From contig NZ_KN046818.1 in assembly GCF_000742135.1 (NCBI RefSeq), positions 124,001 through 188,000 of the forward strand: a DNA stretch of 64,000 nucleotides, given 5' to 3'. The position numbers were made by a program, and so were the translations under genes. The notes under the pieces were generated by a model. The model saw only the letters and a program-made list of their open reading frames with translations. It did not search any database and was not told the DNA's origin. This document shows positions 45,099-54,912 of this stretch, one piece after another; position 1 is the first letter of the stretch; each line of letters begins with the position of its first letter. This DNA is from Klebsiella pneumoniae. GTDB lineage: Bacteria > Pseudomonadota > Gammaproteobacteria > Enterobacterales > Enterobacteriaceae.

Positions 45099-45374
45099 AT
45101 GAAACTGAAAATCATCGCCATGATGGCTGCGCTTTTCTTCAGCGCGAACGCGCTGGCAGCTATCCAAATCACCGAACGTCAGGCCCGCAACATGGACGAC
45201 GTGCAGAGCCTCGGCGTTATCTATATCAATCACAATATGGCCACTGAGCACGAGGCCGAACAGGCCCTTAGCCAGATGAGCGATGCGCAGGGGGCGAAAT
45301 ACTTTCAGCCTATCCTGATGCACGAACCCGAAACCAACGGCCCGCTTCGCGCCAGCGCGGTGATATACCGCTAA
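45099..45374 (+). CDS. yjfY: DUF1471/YhcN-family small periplasmic protein YjfY
   Basis: 91-residue precursor: signal peptide MKLKIIAMMAALFFSANALA, then AIQITERQARNMDDVQSLGV. The YhcN/BhsA domain continues to ILMHEPETNGPLRASAVIYR. Members of this family act in stress response and biofilm; the role of YjfY is unknown. Same length and place (beside rpsF) as in E. coli. Confidence 0.92.
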   Translation: MKLKIIAMMAALFFSANALAAIQITERQARNMDDVQSLGVIYINHNMATEHEAEQALSQMSDAQGAKYFQPILMHEPETNGPLRASAVIYR

Positions 45375-45523
45375 CGCCTGCCCAATTCTTCGCCTCTCCT
45401 CGCGAGGGGCGAAGCGAGGTCTGCGCCTAAACGCAATTGAGAATTATTTTACAAACCGACTTACCAGCGTCATCGCAACCTGATTTAATCAGCCACTCGC
45501 CATTTGATAATCAGGAGTGATTG

Positions 45524-46717
45524 ATGGTTCCGCGTTTCGCCACCTTAGGCCGTATCCCCAAAGGCGTTTGGGTACTCGGCGGCGTCAGCCTGCTGATGGA
45601 TGTCTCCTCCGAGATGATCCACAGCCTCTTACCGCTGTTTATGGCCACTACCCTCGGCGCCAGCGTGATAATTATCGGTCTTATCGAGGGACTGGCGGAA
45701 GCCACCGCCCTGATCCTGAAGGTCTTCTCCGGCGCAATCAGCGACTATGTCGGCAAGCGTAAAGGACTGGCGCTGCTGGGCTACGGCCTGGGCGCGCTCA
45801 GTAAGCCGCTGTTTGCCATCGCCCCTACCGCCGGGGTGGTGTTTAGCGCCCGCATGATTGACCGCGTAGGCAAAGGTATTCGCGGCGCGCCGCGCGATGC
45901 GCTGGTCGCCGACGTCACCCCGCCGGAGATCCGCGGCGCCGCCTACGGACTACGCCAGGCGCTGGATACCGTCGGCGCCTTTCTCGGCCCGCTGCTGGCG
46001 GTGCTGCTGATGTTTATCTGGGCCAACGATTTTCACGCTATTTTCTGGGTGGCGGTCATTCCCGCCGTGCTCTCCATTCTCCTGCTCGGATTCGGCCTAC
46101 AGGAGCCAAAATCCGCCATCGCGCACAAACGCAGCAATCCGCTGAAGCGCGAAAACCTGAAAAAGCTCTCCGCCGCCTACTGGTGGGTGGTCGCGATCGG
46201 CAGCATTTTCACCCTCGCCCGCTTCAGCGAAGCCTTTCTGGTGCTGCGCGCCCAGCAGATGGAGATCCCGCTCTATACCATCCCGCTGGTGATGGTGGCG
46301 ATGAACCTGGTCTACAGCCTCACGGCTTACCCGTTCGGTAAACTCTCAGACAGCATGAGCCACAGCAAACTGCTGCAGTGGGGGCTGCTGGTGCTGATCC
46401 TCGCCGATATCGTGCTGGCGCTCAGCAGCCACTGGAGCACGCTGCTGATCGGCGTCGCGCTGTGGGGGATTCATATGGGAATGACCCAGGGCCTGCTGGC
46501 GGCGATGGTCGCCCATACGGCGCCACCGGAGCTACGCGGCACGGCGTTCGGTATGTTTAATCTGATGAGTGGCCTGGCTCTGCTGCTGGCCAGCACCGGC
46601 GCGGGGGTACTGTGGGAAACCTTCGGCGCCGCCTCGACGTTTTACGCCGGGGCGATAATTTGCGTGGTCACGCTCATCGGCATGCGCGTGATGCCGTCGG
46701 CCTATCGTCAGGATTAA
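45524..46717 (+). CDS. MFS transporter of unknown substrate
   Basis: A 397-residue protein read from ATG 45524 with CAGGAG upstream (a TTG codon directly before is also in frame). Twelve membrane segments are expected. Loop 2-3 holds the MFS motif GAISDYVGKRKG near residue 74. A second conserved signature, DRVGKGIRGAPRDALVADVT, near 113 is typical of a subfamily annotated only as MFS transporter. The C-terminal half repeats FGKLSDSMSHSK near 260. Drug or metabolite efflux is possible; no substrate can be named. It lies between yjfY and the ula remnants, absent from the E. coli order. Confidence 0.85.
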   Translation: MVPRFATLGRIPKGVWVLGGVSLLMDVSSEMIHSLLPLFMATTLGASVIIIGLIEGLAEATALILKVFSGAISDYVGKRKGLALLGYGLGALSKPLFAIAPTAGVVFSARMIDRVGKGIRGAPRDALVADVTPPEIRGAAYGLRQALDTVGAFLGPLLAVLLMFIWANDFHAIFWVAVIPAVLSILLLGFGLQEPKSAIAHKRSNPLKRENLKKLSAAYWWVVAIGSIFTLARFSEAFLVLRAQQMEIPLYTIPLVMVAMNLVYSLTAYPFGKLSDSMSHSKLLQWGLLVLILADIVLALSSHWSTLLIGVALWGIHMGMTQGLLAAMVAHTAPPELRGTAFGMFNLMSGLALLLASTGAGVLWETFGAASTFYAGAIICVVTLIGMRVMPSAYRQD

Positions 46718-46722
46718 AAACG

Positions 46723-46773
46723 GCTCCGGGGCCAGACCAGTTGCTTCACCGTGAGGGGTGAAAGCCCCGGAGC
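46723..46773. terminator. long hairpin between the MFS gene and ulaF
   Basis: Arms GCTCCGGGGC and GCCCCGGAGC are exact complements around 31 nt that contain an inner TTCACC/GGGTGAA hairpin. It lies between two convergent genes and is symmetric, so it can end both transcripts. Confidence 0.65.
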
Positions 46774-46780
46774 GCGCTAT

Positions 46781-47467
46781 CTACTTTTGCCCATAGTAGG
46801 CGTTTGGCCCATGCTTACGCTGAAAATGCTTATTCATCAGCCAGCTATCGATGGGCTGCAACTGCGGATTAATGCCGCGGGCAATCCACGCCATGCGCGC
46901 CACCTCTTCCATCACCACCGCGTTGTGTACCGCCTCGTGGGCGTCTTTGCCCCAGGCAAATGGCCCGTGCTGATAGACGACGATCCCCGGGGTATGCAGC
47001 GGATTGGCCTCACCCAGCGTTTCGATAATCACTTGCCCGGTGTTCAGCTCGTAGGCCTCGTCCACCTCCTGTGCGCTAAGCGCCCGGGTGCAGGGAATAT
47101 CGCCGAAGAAGTAGTCCGCATGGGTGGTGCCGAGCGCCGGGATCGCCAGCCCCGCCTGCGCCCAGGCGGTGGCGTGCGTCGAATGGGTATGCACCACCCC
47201 GCCAAGGTCGGGATAACGGCGATAGAGCGCCAGATGGGTGGCGGTATCAGAGGAGGGACGCCAGCGCCCTTCCACCACGTGCCCCTGCAGATCAACCACC
47301 GACATGTCATCGACGGTCATTGACTCGTAGGCGATGCCGCTGGGCTTAATCACCACCAGCCCACGCTGCCGATCAATGGCGCTAACGTTACCCCAGGTAA
47401 AGGTCACCAGGCCGTAGCGCGGCAGATCCATATTGGCCTCGAACACCTGCTGTTTCAGCTGTTGCAT
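46781..47467 (-). CDS. ulaF: L-ribulose-5-phosphate 4-epimerase UlaF
   Basis: A 228-residue class II aldolase-fold enzyme. Zinc ligands His93 and His95 are in [12 protein letters not shown], and His near 170 lies in YQHGPFAWG; a nearby region contains the catalytic aspartate. It turns L-ribulose 5-phosphate into D-xylulose 5-phosphate, the last step of anaerobic L-ascorbate use. The start overlaps the ulaE stop (TAATG). Intact, in a decayed operon. Confidence 0.94.
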   Translation of the reverse strand: MQQLKQQVFEANMDLPRYGLVTFTWGNVSAIDRQRGLVVIKPSGIAYESMTVDDMSVVDLQGHVVEGRWRPSSDTATHLALYRRYPDLGGVVHTHSTHATAWAQAGLAIPALGTTHADYFFGDIPCTRALSAQEVDEAYELNTGQVIIETLGEANPLHTPGIVVYQHGPFAWGKDAHEAVHNAVVMEEVARMAWIARGINPQLQPIDSWLMNKHFQRKHGPNAYYGQK

Positions 47468-48320
47468 TATGCCGCCTCCATCAGACCCGCGCGGGCCATC
47501 CGCGCCTTCACCCAGTCACGCGCCTTCGCCACCTCCGCCAGCGGGTCAGCGCTGGTTTCGCTCCACATCTCAATCAGGTACGGTCCGCAGTAGCCGGTCT
47601 GCTTGAGCGTTTCGAAGCAGCGTTCAAAATCGACCACCCCTTCGCCGAACGGCACGTTTTTAAAGACGCCGGGCTTCGTGTCTTTGACGTGTACCGCCAC
47701 GATATGCCGCTCCCCGCCTTCAGCTCCATCTGGACGTCGTTATCCCACGCCGACAGATTGCCGATATCCGGGTAAAGCTGGAACCACGGATTATTCAGGT
47801 AATGGGCATAGCCCAGCGCTTTACTGATCGAGTTCATCAGCGGGTAGTCCATGATCTCCATCGCCAGGGTTACCTGGGCTCGGCTGGCCATCTCGACGCT
47901 CTGTTTCAGGCCGTCACGAAAGCGGCGGCGCGTCTCATCGTTCGCCTGCTGGTAATAGACGTCGTAGCCTGCCAGCTGGATCACCCGAATCCCCACATCC
48001 TGCGCCAGCTGAATAGCTTTACGCATAATTTCCAGCCCCTGATGCCGCACCGCGTCGTCTTCACTACCCAGCGGAAAACGGCGATGGGCGCTAAGGCACA
48101 TCGACGGCACCCGGACGCCGGTTTCAGCCACCGCCTTGACCAGCGCCAGACGCTGCTCCGGGCTCCAGTCCAGCCGCGCAAGGCGGGCGTCAGTTTCATC
48201 GAGAGACATCTCAACGAAATCAAAGCCCAGCGCTTTTGCAAGCTTTAGCCGCTCCAGCCAGCACTCCCCGGCGGGGAGCGCTTTTTCATAGATGCCGAGC
48301 GGAATGGATTTCGCCAACAT
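47467..48320 (-). pseudogene. ulaE: L-xylulose-5-phosphate 3-epimerase, frameshifted
   Basis: The frame from 48320 encodes UlaE up to about residue 205 ([20 protein letters not shown] ... [13 protein letters not shown]). It then leaves frame; the rest ([20 protein letters not shown] to the end) is in another frame (47467-47700). The break is at 47704-47708, where one C (plus strand) is missing in ATGCCGC against the expected ATGCCCGC. The total of 854 bp is one base short of 285 codons, the E. coli length. In its present form the catalytic C-terminal part is lost. It could also be a sequencing error, but the neighbouring ulaB lesion favours real decay. Confidence 0.88.
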
Positions 48321-48329
48321 AGTCGCTCC

Positions 48330-48980
48330 TTAACCCCACAGCTGGGCGATAGAGCGTTTAAACTGGCGCGCCGCTTCCACCGGCGAGGCGGCATCGCGGA
48401 TGCTGCGTCCGGCAATAAAGACGTGAACAGGGATCCCGGCAAACAGCGGCAGGTCTTCCAGCGCCAGCCCGCCGGTGACGGTCACTTTGAAGCCCATATC
48501 AGACAGACGCTTAATCGCGCTGATATCCGCCTCACTCCACGCCACGCCTGCCGCCTGCGCGTCGCGGCTGCGGTGATAGACCACCTGCTGAATACCCGCC
48601 TCGCGCCACGCCTGCGCCTGCTCCCAGGTCCAGAAGCCGGTCAGCTCAATTTGCACATCGCCGTTGAACTCTTTGGCGACATCCAGCGCCCCTTTGGCGG
48701 TGTTGATATCGGCGCAGCAGATCACCGTGACCCAGTCGGCGTTGGCTTCGAAGCACATCCGCGACAGGATCTTGCCGGCATCGGCAATTTTGGCGTCCGC
48801 CAGCACGATTTTATGCGGATACAGCGCTTTCAGATCGCGCACCGCGCGTACACCTTCACCGACGCAGAGGATAGTGCCGACTTCAATGATATCTACCTCT
48901 TCGGCGATCAGACGGGTTGTTTCATAAGCGCTGGCCAGCGTTTGGTTGTCCAGGGCGACCTGTAACATAGGTAATGACAT
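48330..48980 (-). CDS. ulaD: 3-keto-L-gulonate-6-phosphate decarboxylase UlaD
   Basis: A 216-residue (beta/alpha)8 enzyme of the orotidine monophosphate decarboxylase suprafamily. [11 protein letters not shown] at the start, [12 protein letters not shown] near 60 with the Asp-x-Lys-x-x-Asp motif, and [13 protein letters not shown] near 190 for phosphate binding. It converts 3-keto-L-gulonate 6-phosphate to L-xylulose 5-phosphate. It lies 9 bp before ulaE. Intact. Confidence 0.94.
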   Translation of the reverse strand: MSLPMLQVALDNQTLASAYETTRLIAEEVDIIEVGTILCVGEGVRAVRDLKALYPHKIVLADAKIADAGKILSRMCFEANADWVTVICCADINTAKGALDVAKEFNGDVQIELTGFWTWEQAQAWREAGIQQVVYHRSRDAQAAGVAWSEADISAIKRLSDMGFKVTVTGGLALEDLPLFAGIPVHVFIAGRSIRDAASPVEAARQFKRSIAQLWG

Positions 48981-48993
48981 GATAGTGTTCCTT

Positions 48994-49461
48994 TTAAACA
49001 GCCGCCGCGGTGGCGTTTTTGATTAAATCCAGCACTTCCTGCTCACTGCGGCAGGCGCGTAAACGGTCGAAATTGGCTTCGTCATCAAACAGGTTAACGA
49101 TCTGCATGATGCCCACTTCCTGGTGGGTGGTGGCGTCAACCGCCGCCATGGTGATCAGGATGTCGACCGGGTCGTTATCTTCGTGGTTGAAAATCAGCGG
49201 TTTCTTTAGCGTGACCAGCGCAAAGCCGGTTTTTTTGACGCCCTCTTCCGGCCGCCCGTGCGGCATGGCTAATCCCGGAGCGATCACAAAATAGGGGCCG
49301 TGCTGCGCGACGCCGTCGAGGATTGCCTGGTAGTAGCGCGGTTCCACCACGTCGGCGGCCACCAGCAGATCGACGCCGATTTTCACCGCCTCCTGCCAGG
49401 TTTCCGCTTCCGCCTGCAGGCGAATGGAGTGATTCTGCGCCAGTGATTCATGGAGTTTCAT
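48994..49461 (-). CDS. ulaC: L-ascorbate PTS enzyme IIA UlaC
   Basis: A 155-residue EIIA of the mannitol/fructose class with phosphorylatable His68 in [14 protein letters not shown]. It would pass phosphate from HPr to UlaB, which is truncated here without its phospho-cysteine, so its partner is missing. Length normal. It lies 9 bp after the ulaB remnant. Confidence 0.93.
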   Translation of the reverse strand: MKLHESLAQNHSIRLQAEAETWQEAVKIGVDLLVAADVVEPRYYQAILDGVAQHGPYFVIAPGLAMPHGRPEEGVKKTGFALVTLKKPLIFNHEDNDPVDILITMAAVDATTHQEVGIMQIVNLFDDEANFDRLRACRSEQEVLDLIKNATAAAV

Positions 49462-49470
49462 AGCCGCTCC

Positions 49471-49695
49471 TTATTTCACGTCCTGCGGGAAATGAGCTTT
49501 AATCACCTCCAGCAGCTTTGGCCCGAAATCCGCGGGGGAAAGCATATTACGCACCCCCACCACGTGTTTATTGCCGGAGACGGTAATCTCCCCCGCGATA
49601 TGGGTTGAAGCGATGATGATATCCGCGCCGTTTAGTTCGCTTTTGTATTCACCCACCGCGCAGCTGTTCACCGTGTGGTCGATATTGGATTGCGT
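49471..49695 (-). pseudogene. ulaB: L-ascorbate PTS enzyme IIB UlaB, N-terminus deleted
   Basis: Codons for [20 protein letters not shown] to the normal end (AHFPQDVK) encode about the last 74 of 101 residues of UlaB. The N-terminal part, with the phosphoryl-accepting Cys9 loop (VCGNGQGSS in E. coli), is absent. Upstream of 49695 the sequence is instead the antisense of the yjfN 3' end. The frame stays open to 49812 by chance, but those residues are not UlaB. No promoter, ulaA or ulaG is left upstream. Confidence 0.9.
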
Positions 49696-49876
49696 CACTG
49701 GCCTGAATGAAATCGGTCTGATCTCCGTCACTAATCTTTCCGGTAGCCAACAGGATGTAGAGCACGCCATTGCCCGCAAAGCAGACGAGCAAGGCGCCTC
49801 CTGGTATCGCATTATTCAGATGTACGAGGAACAACAGCCGGACAGCTGGCGCGTGCAGGCCATTCTCTACGCCTGA
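49688..49876 (+). pseudogene. yjfN: 3' remnant of yjfN
   Basis: From GAT 49688 the plus strand encodes the last 62 residues of YjfN, a 91-residue DUF1471/YhcN-family periplasmic protein: [20 protein letters not shown] ... [20 protein letters not shown] then ILYA. The signal peptide and start are missing; the sequence 5' of 49688 is antisense ulaB. Its 3' end overlaps the aidB stop by 10 bp, as expected for the convergent pair in E. coli. The first bases overlap the ulaB remnant, so the junction is within 49686-49696. Confidence 0.86.
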
Positions 49877-51504
49877 GGCGCCTGGCGCCCGCGCCCCATA
49901 GCCCGCAGCAGCAGGTCGTCGAGGGTCGGCGCGTCAAGACGTATGCCGCCGCGGGTGTCGAGCATCATCCGGCACCAGGCTTCGGCCAGCGGCGGCGAAG
50001 CATGGCGCAGCATCTGCGCCCCCGCGCCAAGACGATAGACCAGCCGGGCAATCTCTCTCCCCTGCTCTTCGGCGGGTCGTTTCAGCAGTTGCTGCAGCTG
50101 ACGCCATGCGCGGTCGAGATGGCGGTTCTGTCCTTTCACCTCCGCACACTCCGCGGCCAGCAGCTCCATCGCCGCCGGCTGCTTGCTCAGCACCCGCATC
50201 ACATCGAGGCACATAATATTGCCGGACCCTTCCCAGATGCTGTTGACCGGCATCTCACGGTAGAGGCGCGGGAGTTCGCTCTCCTCGCAATAGCCGATGC
50301 CGCCCAGCACTTCCATCGCCTCGGCGACAAACGGGATACCGGCCTTACAGATGGCAAACTTGGCCGCAGGCGTAAACAGGCGCGCCCAGGCGCTTTCCCG
50401 GGCATCATCCCGACGGTCCCAGGCCCGCGCCAGGCGAAACAGAAACGCGGTCTGCCCCTCCAGACGGAGCGCCATTTGCCCCAGCAGCTGGCGCATCATC
50501 GGCTGTTCGACCAGGTTTTTGCCAAACGCCTGACGCTGTAGCGCGTGATACAGCGCCACCGAGAAGGCGCGACGCATCAGGGCATGGCTGCCCAGCGCGC
50601 AGTCAAAGCGGGTCAGGCCGCCCATCCTGAGGATCTGCCGCACGCCGTCGCCTTCGTCGCCCACCAGCCAGCCGCAGGCATCATAAAACTCCACTTCGCT
50701 ACTGGCGTTGGAGCGGTTGCCGAGCTTCTCTTTTAAGCGTTCAAGACGCACGCCGTTACGCTGCCCGTCGGGCAGCAGACGCGGCACAAAGAAGCATGAG
50801 AGCCCCGTCGGAGCCTGAGCCAGCAACAGGTGAGCATCGCTCTGCGGCACCGAGAAGAACCACTTGTGTCCCACCAGTCGGTAAAACCCTTCCGCCGTTT
50901 TCTCCGCGCGAGTGGTATTGCTCAGCACATCAGACCCCCCTTGCTTCTCGGTCATCCCCATGCCGATCAGCAGGCCGCGCTTCTGGCCGCCAGGCGCAAG
51001 GTGCGGATCGTAACGGTCGCTCAGCAGTGGCGACAGCCAGTCGCGAAAGGGCGCGGGCAGGGCGTGCTGCAGCAGGGGCGTTGCGGCGAAGGTCATGGTA
51101 ATCGGGCACAACGTCCCGGCCTCCACCTGGGCATGGAGCAGAAAGCGGGCGGCGCGGGCGACAAACGCGCCTTCGCGGGCATCCTCCTGCCAGGCGAGAT
51201 TATGTACCCGGTTCGCGCACAGCCCCTGCATCAGCAGGTGCCAGGCGGGATGGAAGCGCACGTCGTCCAGCCGGGCGCCGGTGGCGTCATAGCGCAGCAG
51301 CTCCGGCGGATTGCTGTTGGCCAGGCGTCCCAGCTCCAGCGATTCGGCTGTCCCCAGCTGCTGGCCAATGCTGGCGAGCAGATCGCCATCCCAGCCGGCG
51401 CCTTCGCGGACCACGGCTTCACGCAGAGCGGTATCGGACAGAAACAGATTGCTGTTATTCAGCGGGGTGGGTTGATTAAAAACGGTGTGCGTTTGCCAGT
51501 GCAT
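49867..51504 (-). CDS. aidB: acyl-CoA dehydrogenase-like protein AidB
   Basis: 545 residues from ATG 51502-51504 (MHWQTHTVFNQPTPLNNSN), with GGAGGGAG upstream; the frame opens six codons earlier. An acyl-CoA dehydrogenase core binding FAD: MGMTEKQGGSDVLSNTTRAE near 180, HKWFFSVPQSDA near 213, and MEVLGGIGYCEESELPRLYR near 405. The C-terminal basic domain (about 440-545) binds DNA. In E. coli it is part of the Ada adaptive response to alkylation. Intact; convergent with the yjfN remnant. Confidence 0.95.
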   Translation of the reverse strand: MHWQTHTVFNQPTPLNNSNLFLSDTALREAVVREGAGWDGDLLASIGQQLGTAESLELGRLANSNPPELLRYDATGARLDDVRFHPAWHLLMQGLCANRVHNLAWQEDAREGAFVARAARFLLHAQVEAGTLCPITMTFAATPLLQHALPAPFRDWLSPLLSDRYDPHLAPGGQKRGLLIGMGMTEKQGGSDVLSNTTRAEKTAEGFYRLVGHKWFFSVPQSDAHLLLAQAPTGLSCFFVPRLLPDGQRNGVRLERLKEKLGNRSNASSEVEFYDACGWLVGDEGDGVRQILRMGGLTRFDCALGSHALMRRAFSVALYHALQRQAFGKNLVEQPMMRQLLGQMALRLEGQTAFLFRLARAWDRRDDARESAWARLFTPAAKFAICKAGIPFVAEAMEVLGGIGYCEESELPRLYREMPVNSIWEGSGNIMCLDVMRVLSKQPAAMELLAAECAEVKGQNRHLDRAWRQLQQLLKRPAEEQGREIARLVYRLGAGAQMLRHASPPLAEAWCRMMLDTRGGIRLDAPTLDDLLLRAMGRGRQAPQA

Positions 51505-51579
51505 CGTGTCTCCCTCCATCAATGGCGATAGCCATAAGTATGGTTATCCGGAGGGATACTCGCCCGCGAGAGCGGTCAC

Positions 51580-51611
51580 AAAAAAGCCATCCCGGAGGAT
51601 GGCTTTTTTTT
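51580..51611. terminator. bidirectional terminator between rlmB and aidB
   Basis: GCCATCC-CGGA-GGATGGC flanked by AAAAAA on one side and TTTTTTTT on the other, 20 bp after the rlmB stop. It works in both directions and ends the nsrR-rnr-rlmB transcript. Confidence 0.92.
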
Positions 51612-51630
51612 GATTCGTCGATGGTTCAGC

Positions 51631-52362
51631 TTAGCTGCGCTGGCGTACTGCTTCAAACAGACAGATGCCGGTAGCCACCGAGACGTTCAGCGAGGAGACG
51701 CTGCCCGCCATCGGGATGCTGATCAATTCATCACAGTGTTCGCGGGTCAGACGACGCATGCCTTCGCCTTCCGCGCCCATCACCAGCGCCATCGGGCCGG
51801 TCATTTTGCTCTGGAACAGCGTATGGTCGGCTTCCCCTGCGGTTCCGACGATCCAGACGTTCTCTTCCTGCAGCAGACGCATGGTGCGCGCCAGGTTGGT
51901 GACGCGGATCAGCGGGACGTTCTCCGCCGCGCCGCAGGCCACTTTCTTCGCCGTCGCATTCAACTGAGCGGAACGATCTTTTGGCACGATCACCGCATGC
52001 ACGCCGGCGGCGTCAGCGCTACGCAGGCAGGCGCCGAGGTTGTGCGGATCGGTTACGCCGTCGAGGATCAGCAGGAACGGTTGATCGAGCTGCGCCAGCA
52101 GATCCGGCAGATCGTTCTCCTGATACTGACGCCCCGGCTTCACGCGGGCAATGATCCCCTGGTGCACAGCGCCTTCGCTCTTCTCATCAAGAAACTGACG
52201 GTTGGCCAGCTGAATCACCACGCCCTGCGCTTCCAGGGCATGGATCAGCGGCAGCAAGCGCTTATCCTCACGGCCTTTCAGAATATAAACTTCCTGAAAA
52301 CGCTCAGGTGCGCGCTCCAGCAGTGCCTGCACCGCATGGATGCCGTAAATCATTTCACTCAT
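51631..52362 (-). CDS. rlmB: 23S rRNA (guanosine-2'-O)-methyltransferase
   Basis: A 243-residue SpoU/TrmH enzyme methylating G2251 of 23S rRNA. SpoU motifs are present: [20 protein letters not shown] near 115, [13 protein letters not shown] near 195, and [14 protein letters not shown] near the C-terminus. An N-terminal substrate-binding domain starts [20 protein letters not shown]. Downstream of rnr across an 81-bp gap that holds a TTCACCC/GGGTGAA hairpin. Confidence 0.97.
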   Translation of the reverse strand: MSEMIYGIHAVQALLERAPERFQEVYILKGREDKRLLPLIHALEAQGVVIQLANRQFLDEKSEGAVHQGIIARVKPGRQYQENDLPDLLAQLDQPFLLILDGVTDPHNLGACLRSADAAGVHAVIVPKDRSAQLNATAKKVACGAAENVPLIRVTNLARTMRLLQEENVWIVGTAGEADHTLFQSKMTGPMALVMGAEGEGMRRLTREHCDELISIPMAGSVSSLNVSVATGICLFEAVRQRS

Positions 52363-52443
52363 TGATGTACTCGTTTTAGGTTCTGTTATCTGCCCCCTTC
52401 ACCCCATCCTGCGTCAGCAGACTTCAGGGTGAAGGGAGGTCAA

Positions 52444-54876
52444 TCACTCGGCGATCTTCTTCTTTGCCGCGCGCTTGGCTTTCGTCGCGGCGGCGATTTT
52501 CTGTGTTTTCGCCGACGGTTTTTTCGCTTTTTTCTCTTTCTTCGGTCGGGCGGTCTCTTTCTCTTTACGGAAAGCGCTGTCCGGCTCGAAGTTTACCTGC
52601 TTACCCACCTGGCGGCGACGGCCGCCCGGCTTGCCAGAGGTACTCTTTTTCGCTTTCTCACGGGCGGTCTTGCCGACATTACGCGGCGCACGCTCGCTGG
52701 AGATCAGGGTAAAGTCGATTTTCCGCTCGTCCATGTTGACCGCTTCCACACGGACTTCCACGCGGTCGCCCAGGCGATAGGTCTGGCCGCCGGACTCACC
52801 AATGAGACGCTGCCCCACCTGGTCGAAACGATAATAGTCGTTATCCAGGCTGGAAACATGCACCAGACCGTCGATAAACAGATCGTTCAGGCGGACGAAG
52901 AAGCCAAAGCCGGTCACGCTGGCGATCACGCCGGAGAAGATGTTGCCCACCTGATCCTGCATGAAGTCGCACTTCAGCCAGTCAGACACTTCGCGCGTCG
53001 CTTCGTCGGCACGGCGCTCGGTCATCGAACAGTGCTGACCCAGCTGGAGCATCTCTTCCATGCTGTAGTGCCAGCCGCCGGTCTCGGTGCTGTTGCCTTT
53101 ATGTCCCTGCTCTTTGGCCAGCAGATACTTGATAGCGCGGTGCAGCGACAGGTCCGGGTAACGACGAATCGGCGAGGTGAAGTGGGCGTATGACTGCAGC
53201 GCCAGGCCAAAGTGACCGCGGTTTTCCGGATCGTAGACCGCCTGCTTCATGGAGCGCAGGAGCATCGTCTGCAGCATTTCCGCATCCGGGCGATCGGCGA
53301 TGGAGGTTAGCAGCTCTGCGTAATCACGCGGCTCCGGCTTGTTGCCGCCAGGCAGCTCCAGTCCCAGCTCAGCCAGCACGGTACGGAAGGAGGTAATCGC
53401 TTCGGTGGTTGGCTTATCATGGATACGGAACAGCGCCGGCTCCTGCGCCTTCTCAACGAAGCGCGCGGCGGAGATGTTCGCCAGGATCATGCACTCTTCA
53501 ATCAGCTTATGCGCATCGTTACGCTGAGTCTGTTCGATACGCTCAATACGGCGTTCGGCATTGAAGATGAATTTAGCTTCTTCACTTTCAAATGAGATAC
53601 CGCCGCGCTCTTCGCGGGCGCTCTCCAGCACTTTGTAGAGGTTATGCAGCTCTTCAATGTGCTTCACCAGCGGCGCGTAGTGTTCGCGCAGTTCCTGGTC
53701 ACCCTGCAGCATATGCCACACTTTGGTGTAGGTCAGGCGAGCATGTGAACTCATCACCGCTTCATAGAATTTATAACCGGTCAGACGGCCTTTTGACGAA
53801 ATCGTCATCTCGCACACCATACACAGGCGATCGACCTGCGGGTTCAGCGAGCATAGACCGTTAGACAGCACTTCCGGCAGCATCGGCACTACCTGCGACG
53901 GGAAGTAGACCGAGGTGCCACGACTGCGCGCTTCCGCATCCAGCGGCGTCCCCGGGCGCACGTAGTAGCTGACGTCGGCAATGGCGACCCACAGGCGCCA
54001 GCCGCCGCCGCGTTTCTTCTCGCAGTACACCGCGTCATCGAAGTCGCGGGCATCTTCGCCGTCAATGGTAACCAGCGGCAGCGAGCGTAAATCGACGCGT
54101 CCGGCCTTCGCCTCTTCCGGCACCTGTTCTTTGAGACCGGAAACCTGTTTTTCCACCGCCGGCGGCCAGACATAAGGAATTTCATGGGTACGCAGCGCCA
54201 TATCGACGGCCATGCCGGTGCCCATGTTGTCGCCCAGCACTTCGACGATTTTACCCACCGCTTTGGTGCGGCGGGTTGGTCGCTGGGTCAGCTCGACCAC
54301 GACCACGTAGCCCATCCGCGCGCCCATTATCTCTTCCGGCGGGATCAGGATATCGAAGCTCAGGCGGCTGTCGTCCGGGACGACAAAGCCGACGCCAGCG
54401 TCGGTGAAGTAACGGCCAACTATCTGGCTGGTTTTCGGCACGAGGACGCGGACGATGCGCGCTTCGCGGCGGCCCTTACGGTCCGCGCCCAGCGGCTGAG
54501 CCAGCACCTGGTCGCCGTGAATACAGGTTTTCATCTGCTCTGACGACAGGTACAGATCGTCTTTGCGCCCTTCAACGCGCAGGAAACCATAGCCATCGCG
54601 GTGGCCAATAACGGTTCCTTTGAGGAGATCGAGGCGTTCCGGCAGGGCATAGCACTGGCGGCGGGTGAAGACCAGCTGACCGTCGCGCTCCATCGCGCGC
54701 AGGCGGCGGCGCAGCGCTTCGGTTTGCTCTTCGCCCTCGATATTTAACTCGATGGCCAGCTCATCGCGGCTGGCAGGCTTTTCCCGTTTAGTTAAATGTT
54801 CGAGGATAAATTCCCGGCTCGGGATAGGGTTCGCGTACTTCTCAGCTTCGCGTTCCTGGAATGGATCTTGTGACAT
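52444..54876 (-). CDS. rnr: exoribonuclease R (RNase R)
   Basis: An 810-residue RNase II-family 3'-5' exoribonuclease. Helix-turn-helix and two cold-shock domains (about 1-230), RNB catalytic domain (about 260-590) with Asp residues in [13 protein letters not shown] near 272-284, S1 domain (about 640-725), and a lysine-rich C-terminal tail (735-810) as in E. coli. It degrades structured RNA and takes part in trans-translation. Second gene of nsrR-rnr-rlmB. Confidence 0.97.
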   Translation of the reverse strand: MSQDPFQEREAEKYANPIPSREFILEHLTKREKPASRDELAIELNIEGEEQTEALRRRLRAMERDGQLVFTRRQCYALPERLDLLKGTVIGHRDGYGFLRVEGRKDDLYLSSEQMKTCIHGDQVLAQPLGADRKGRREARIVRVLVPKTSQIVGRYFTDAGVGFVVPDDSRLSFDILIPPEEIMGARMGYVVVVELTQRPTRRTKAVGKIVEVLGDNMGTGMAVDMALRTHEIPYVWPPAVEKQVSGLKEQVPEEAKAGRVDLRSLPLVTIDGEDARDFDDAVYCEKKRGGGWRLWVAIADVSYYVRPGTPLDAEARSRGTSVYFPSQVVPMLPEVLSNGLCSLNPQVDRLCMVCEMTISSKGRLTGYKFYEAVMSSHARLTYTKVWHMLQGDQELREHYAPLVKHIEELHNLYKVLESAREERGGISFESEEAKFIFNAERRIERIEQTQRNDAHKLIEECMILANISAARFVEKAQEPALFRIHDKPTTEAITSFRTVLAELGLELPGGNKPEPRDYAELLTSIADRPDAEMLQTMLLRSMKQAVYDPENRGHFGLALQSYAHFTSPIRRYPDLSLHRAIKYLLAKEQGHKGNSTETGGWHYSMEEMLQLGQHCSMTERRADEATREVSDWLKCDFMQDQVGNIFSGVIASVTGFGFFVRLNDLFIDGLVHVSSLDNDYYRFDQVGQRLIGESGGQTYRLGDRVEVRVEAVNMDERKIDFTLISSERAPRNVGKTAREKAKKSTSGKPGGRRRQVGKQVNFEPDSAFRKEKETARPKKEKKAKKPSAKTQKIAAATKAKRAAKKKIAE

Positions 54877-54912
54877 ATCGGTTCCTCCGTTGTCATCTCC
54901 GGCAGAGTGGCG

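Noticed and set aside
49471-49812. 113-residue open frame read as an intact gene
   Set aside because: Its first 39 residues are antisense to yjfN and only the rest is UlaB; the frame is an accident of the deletion junction.
49571-49876. 101-residue plus-strand frame read as an intact gene
   Set aside because: The first 39 codons are antisense ulaB; only the part from 49688 is YjfN and it lacks a signal peptide.
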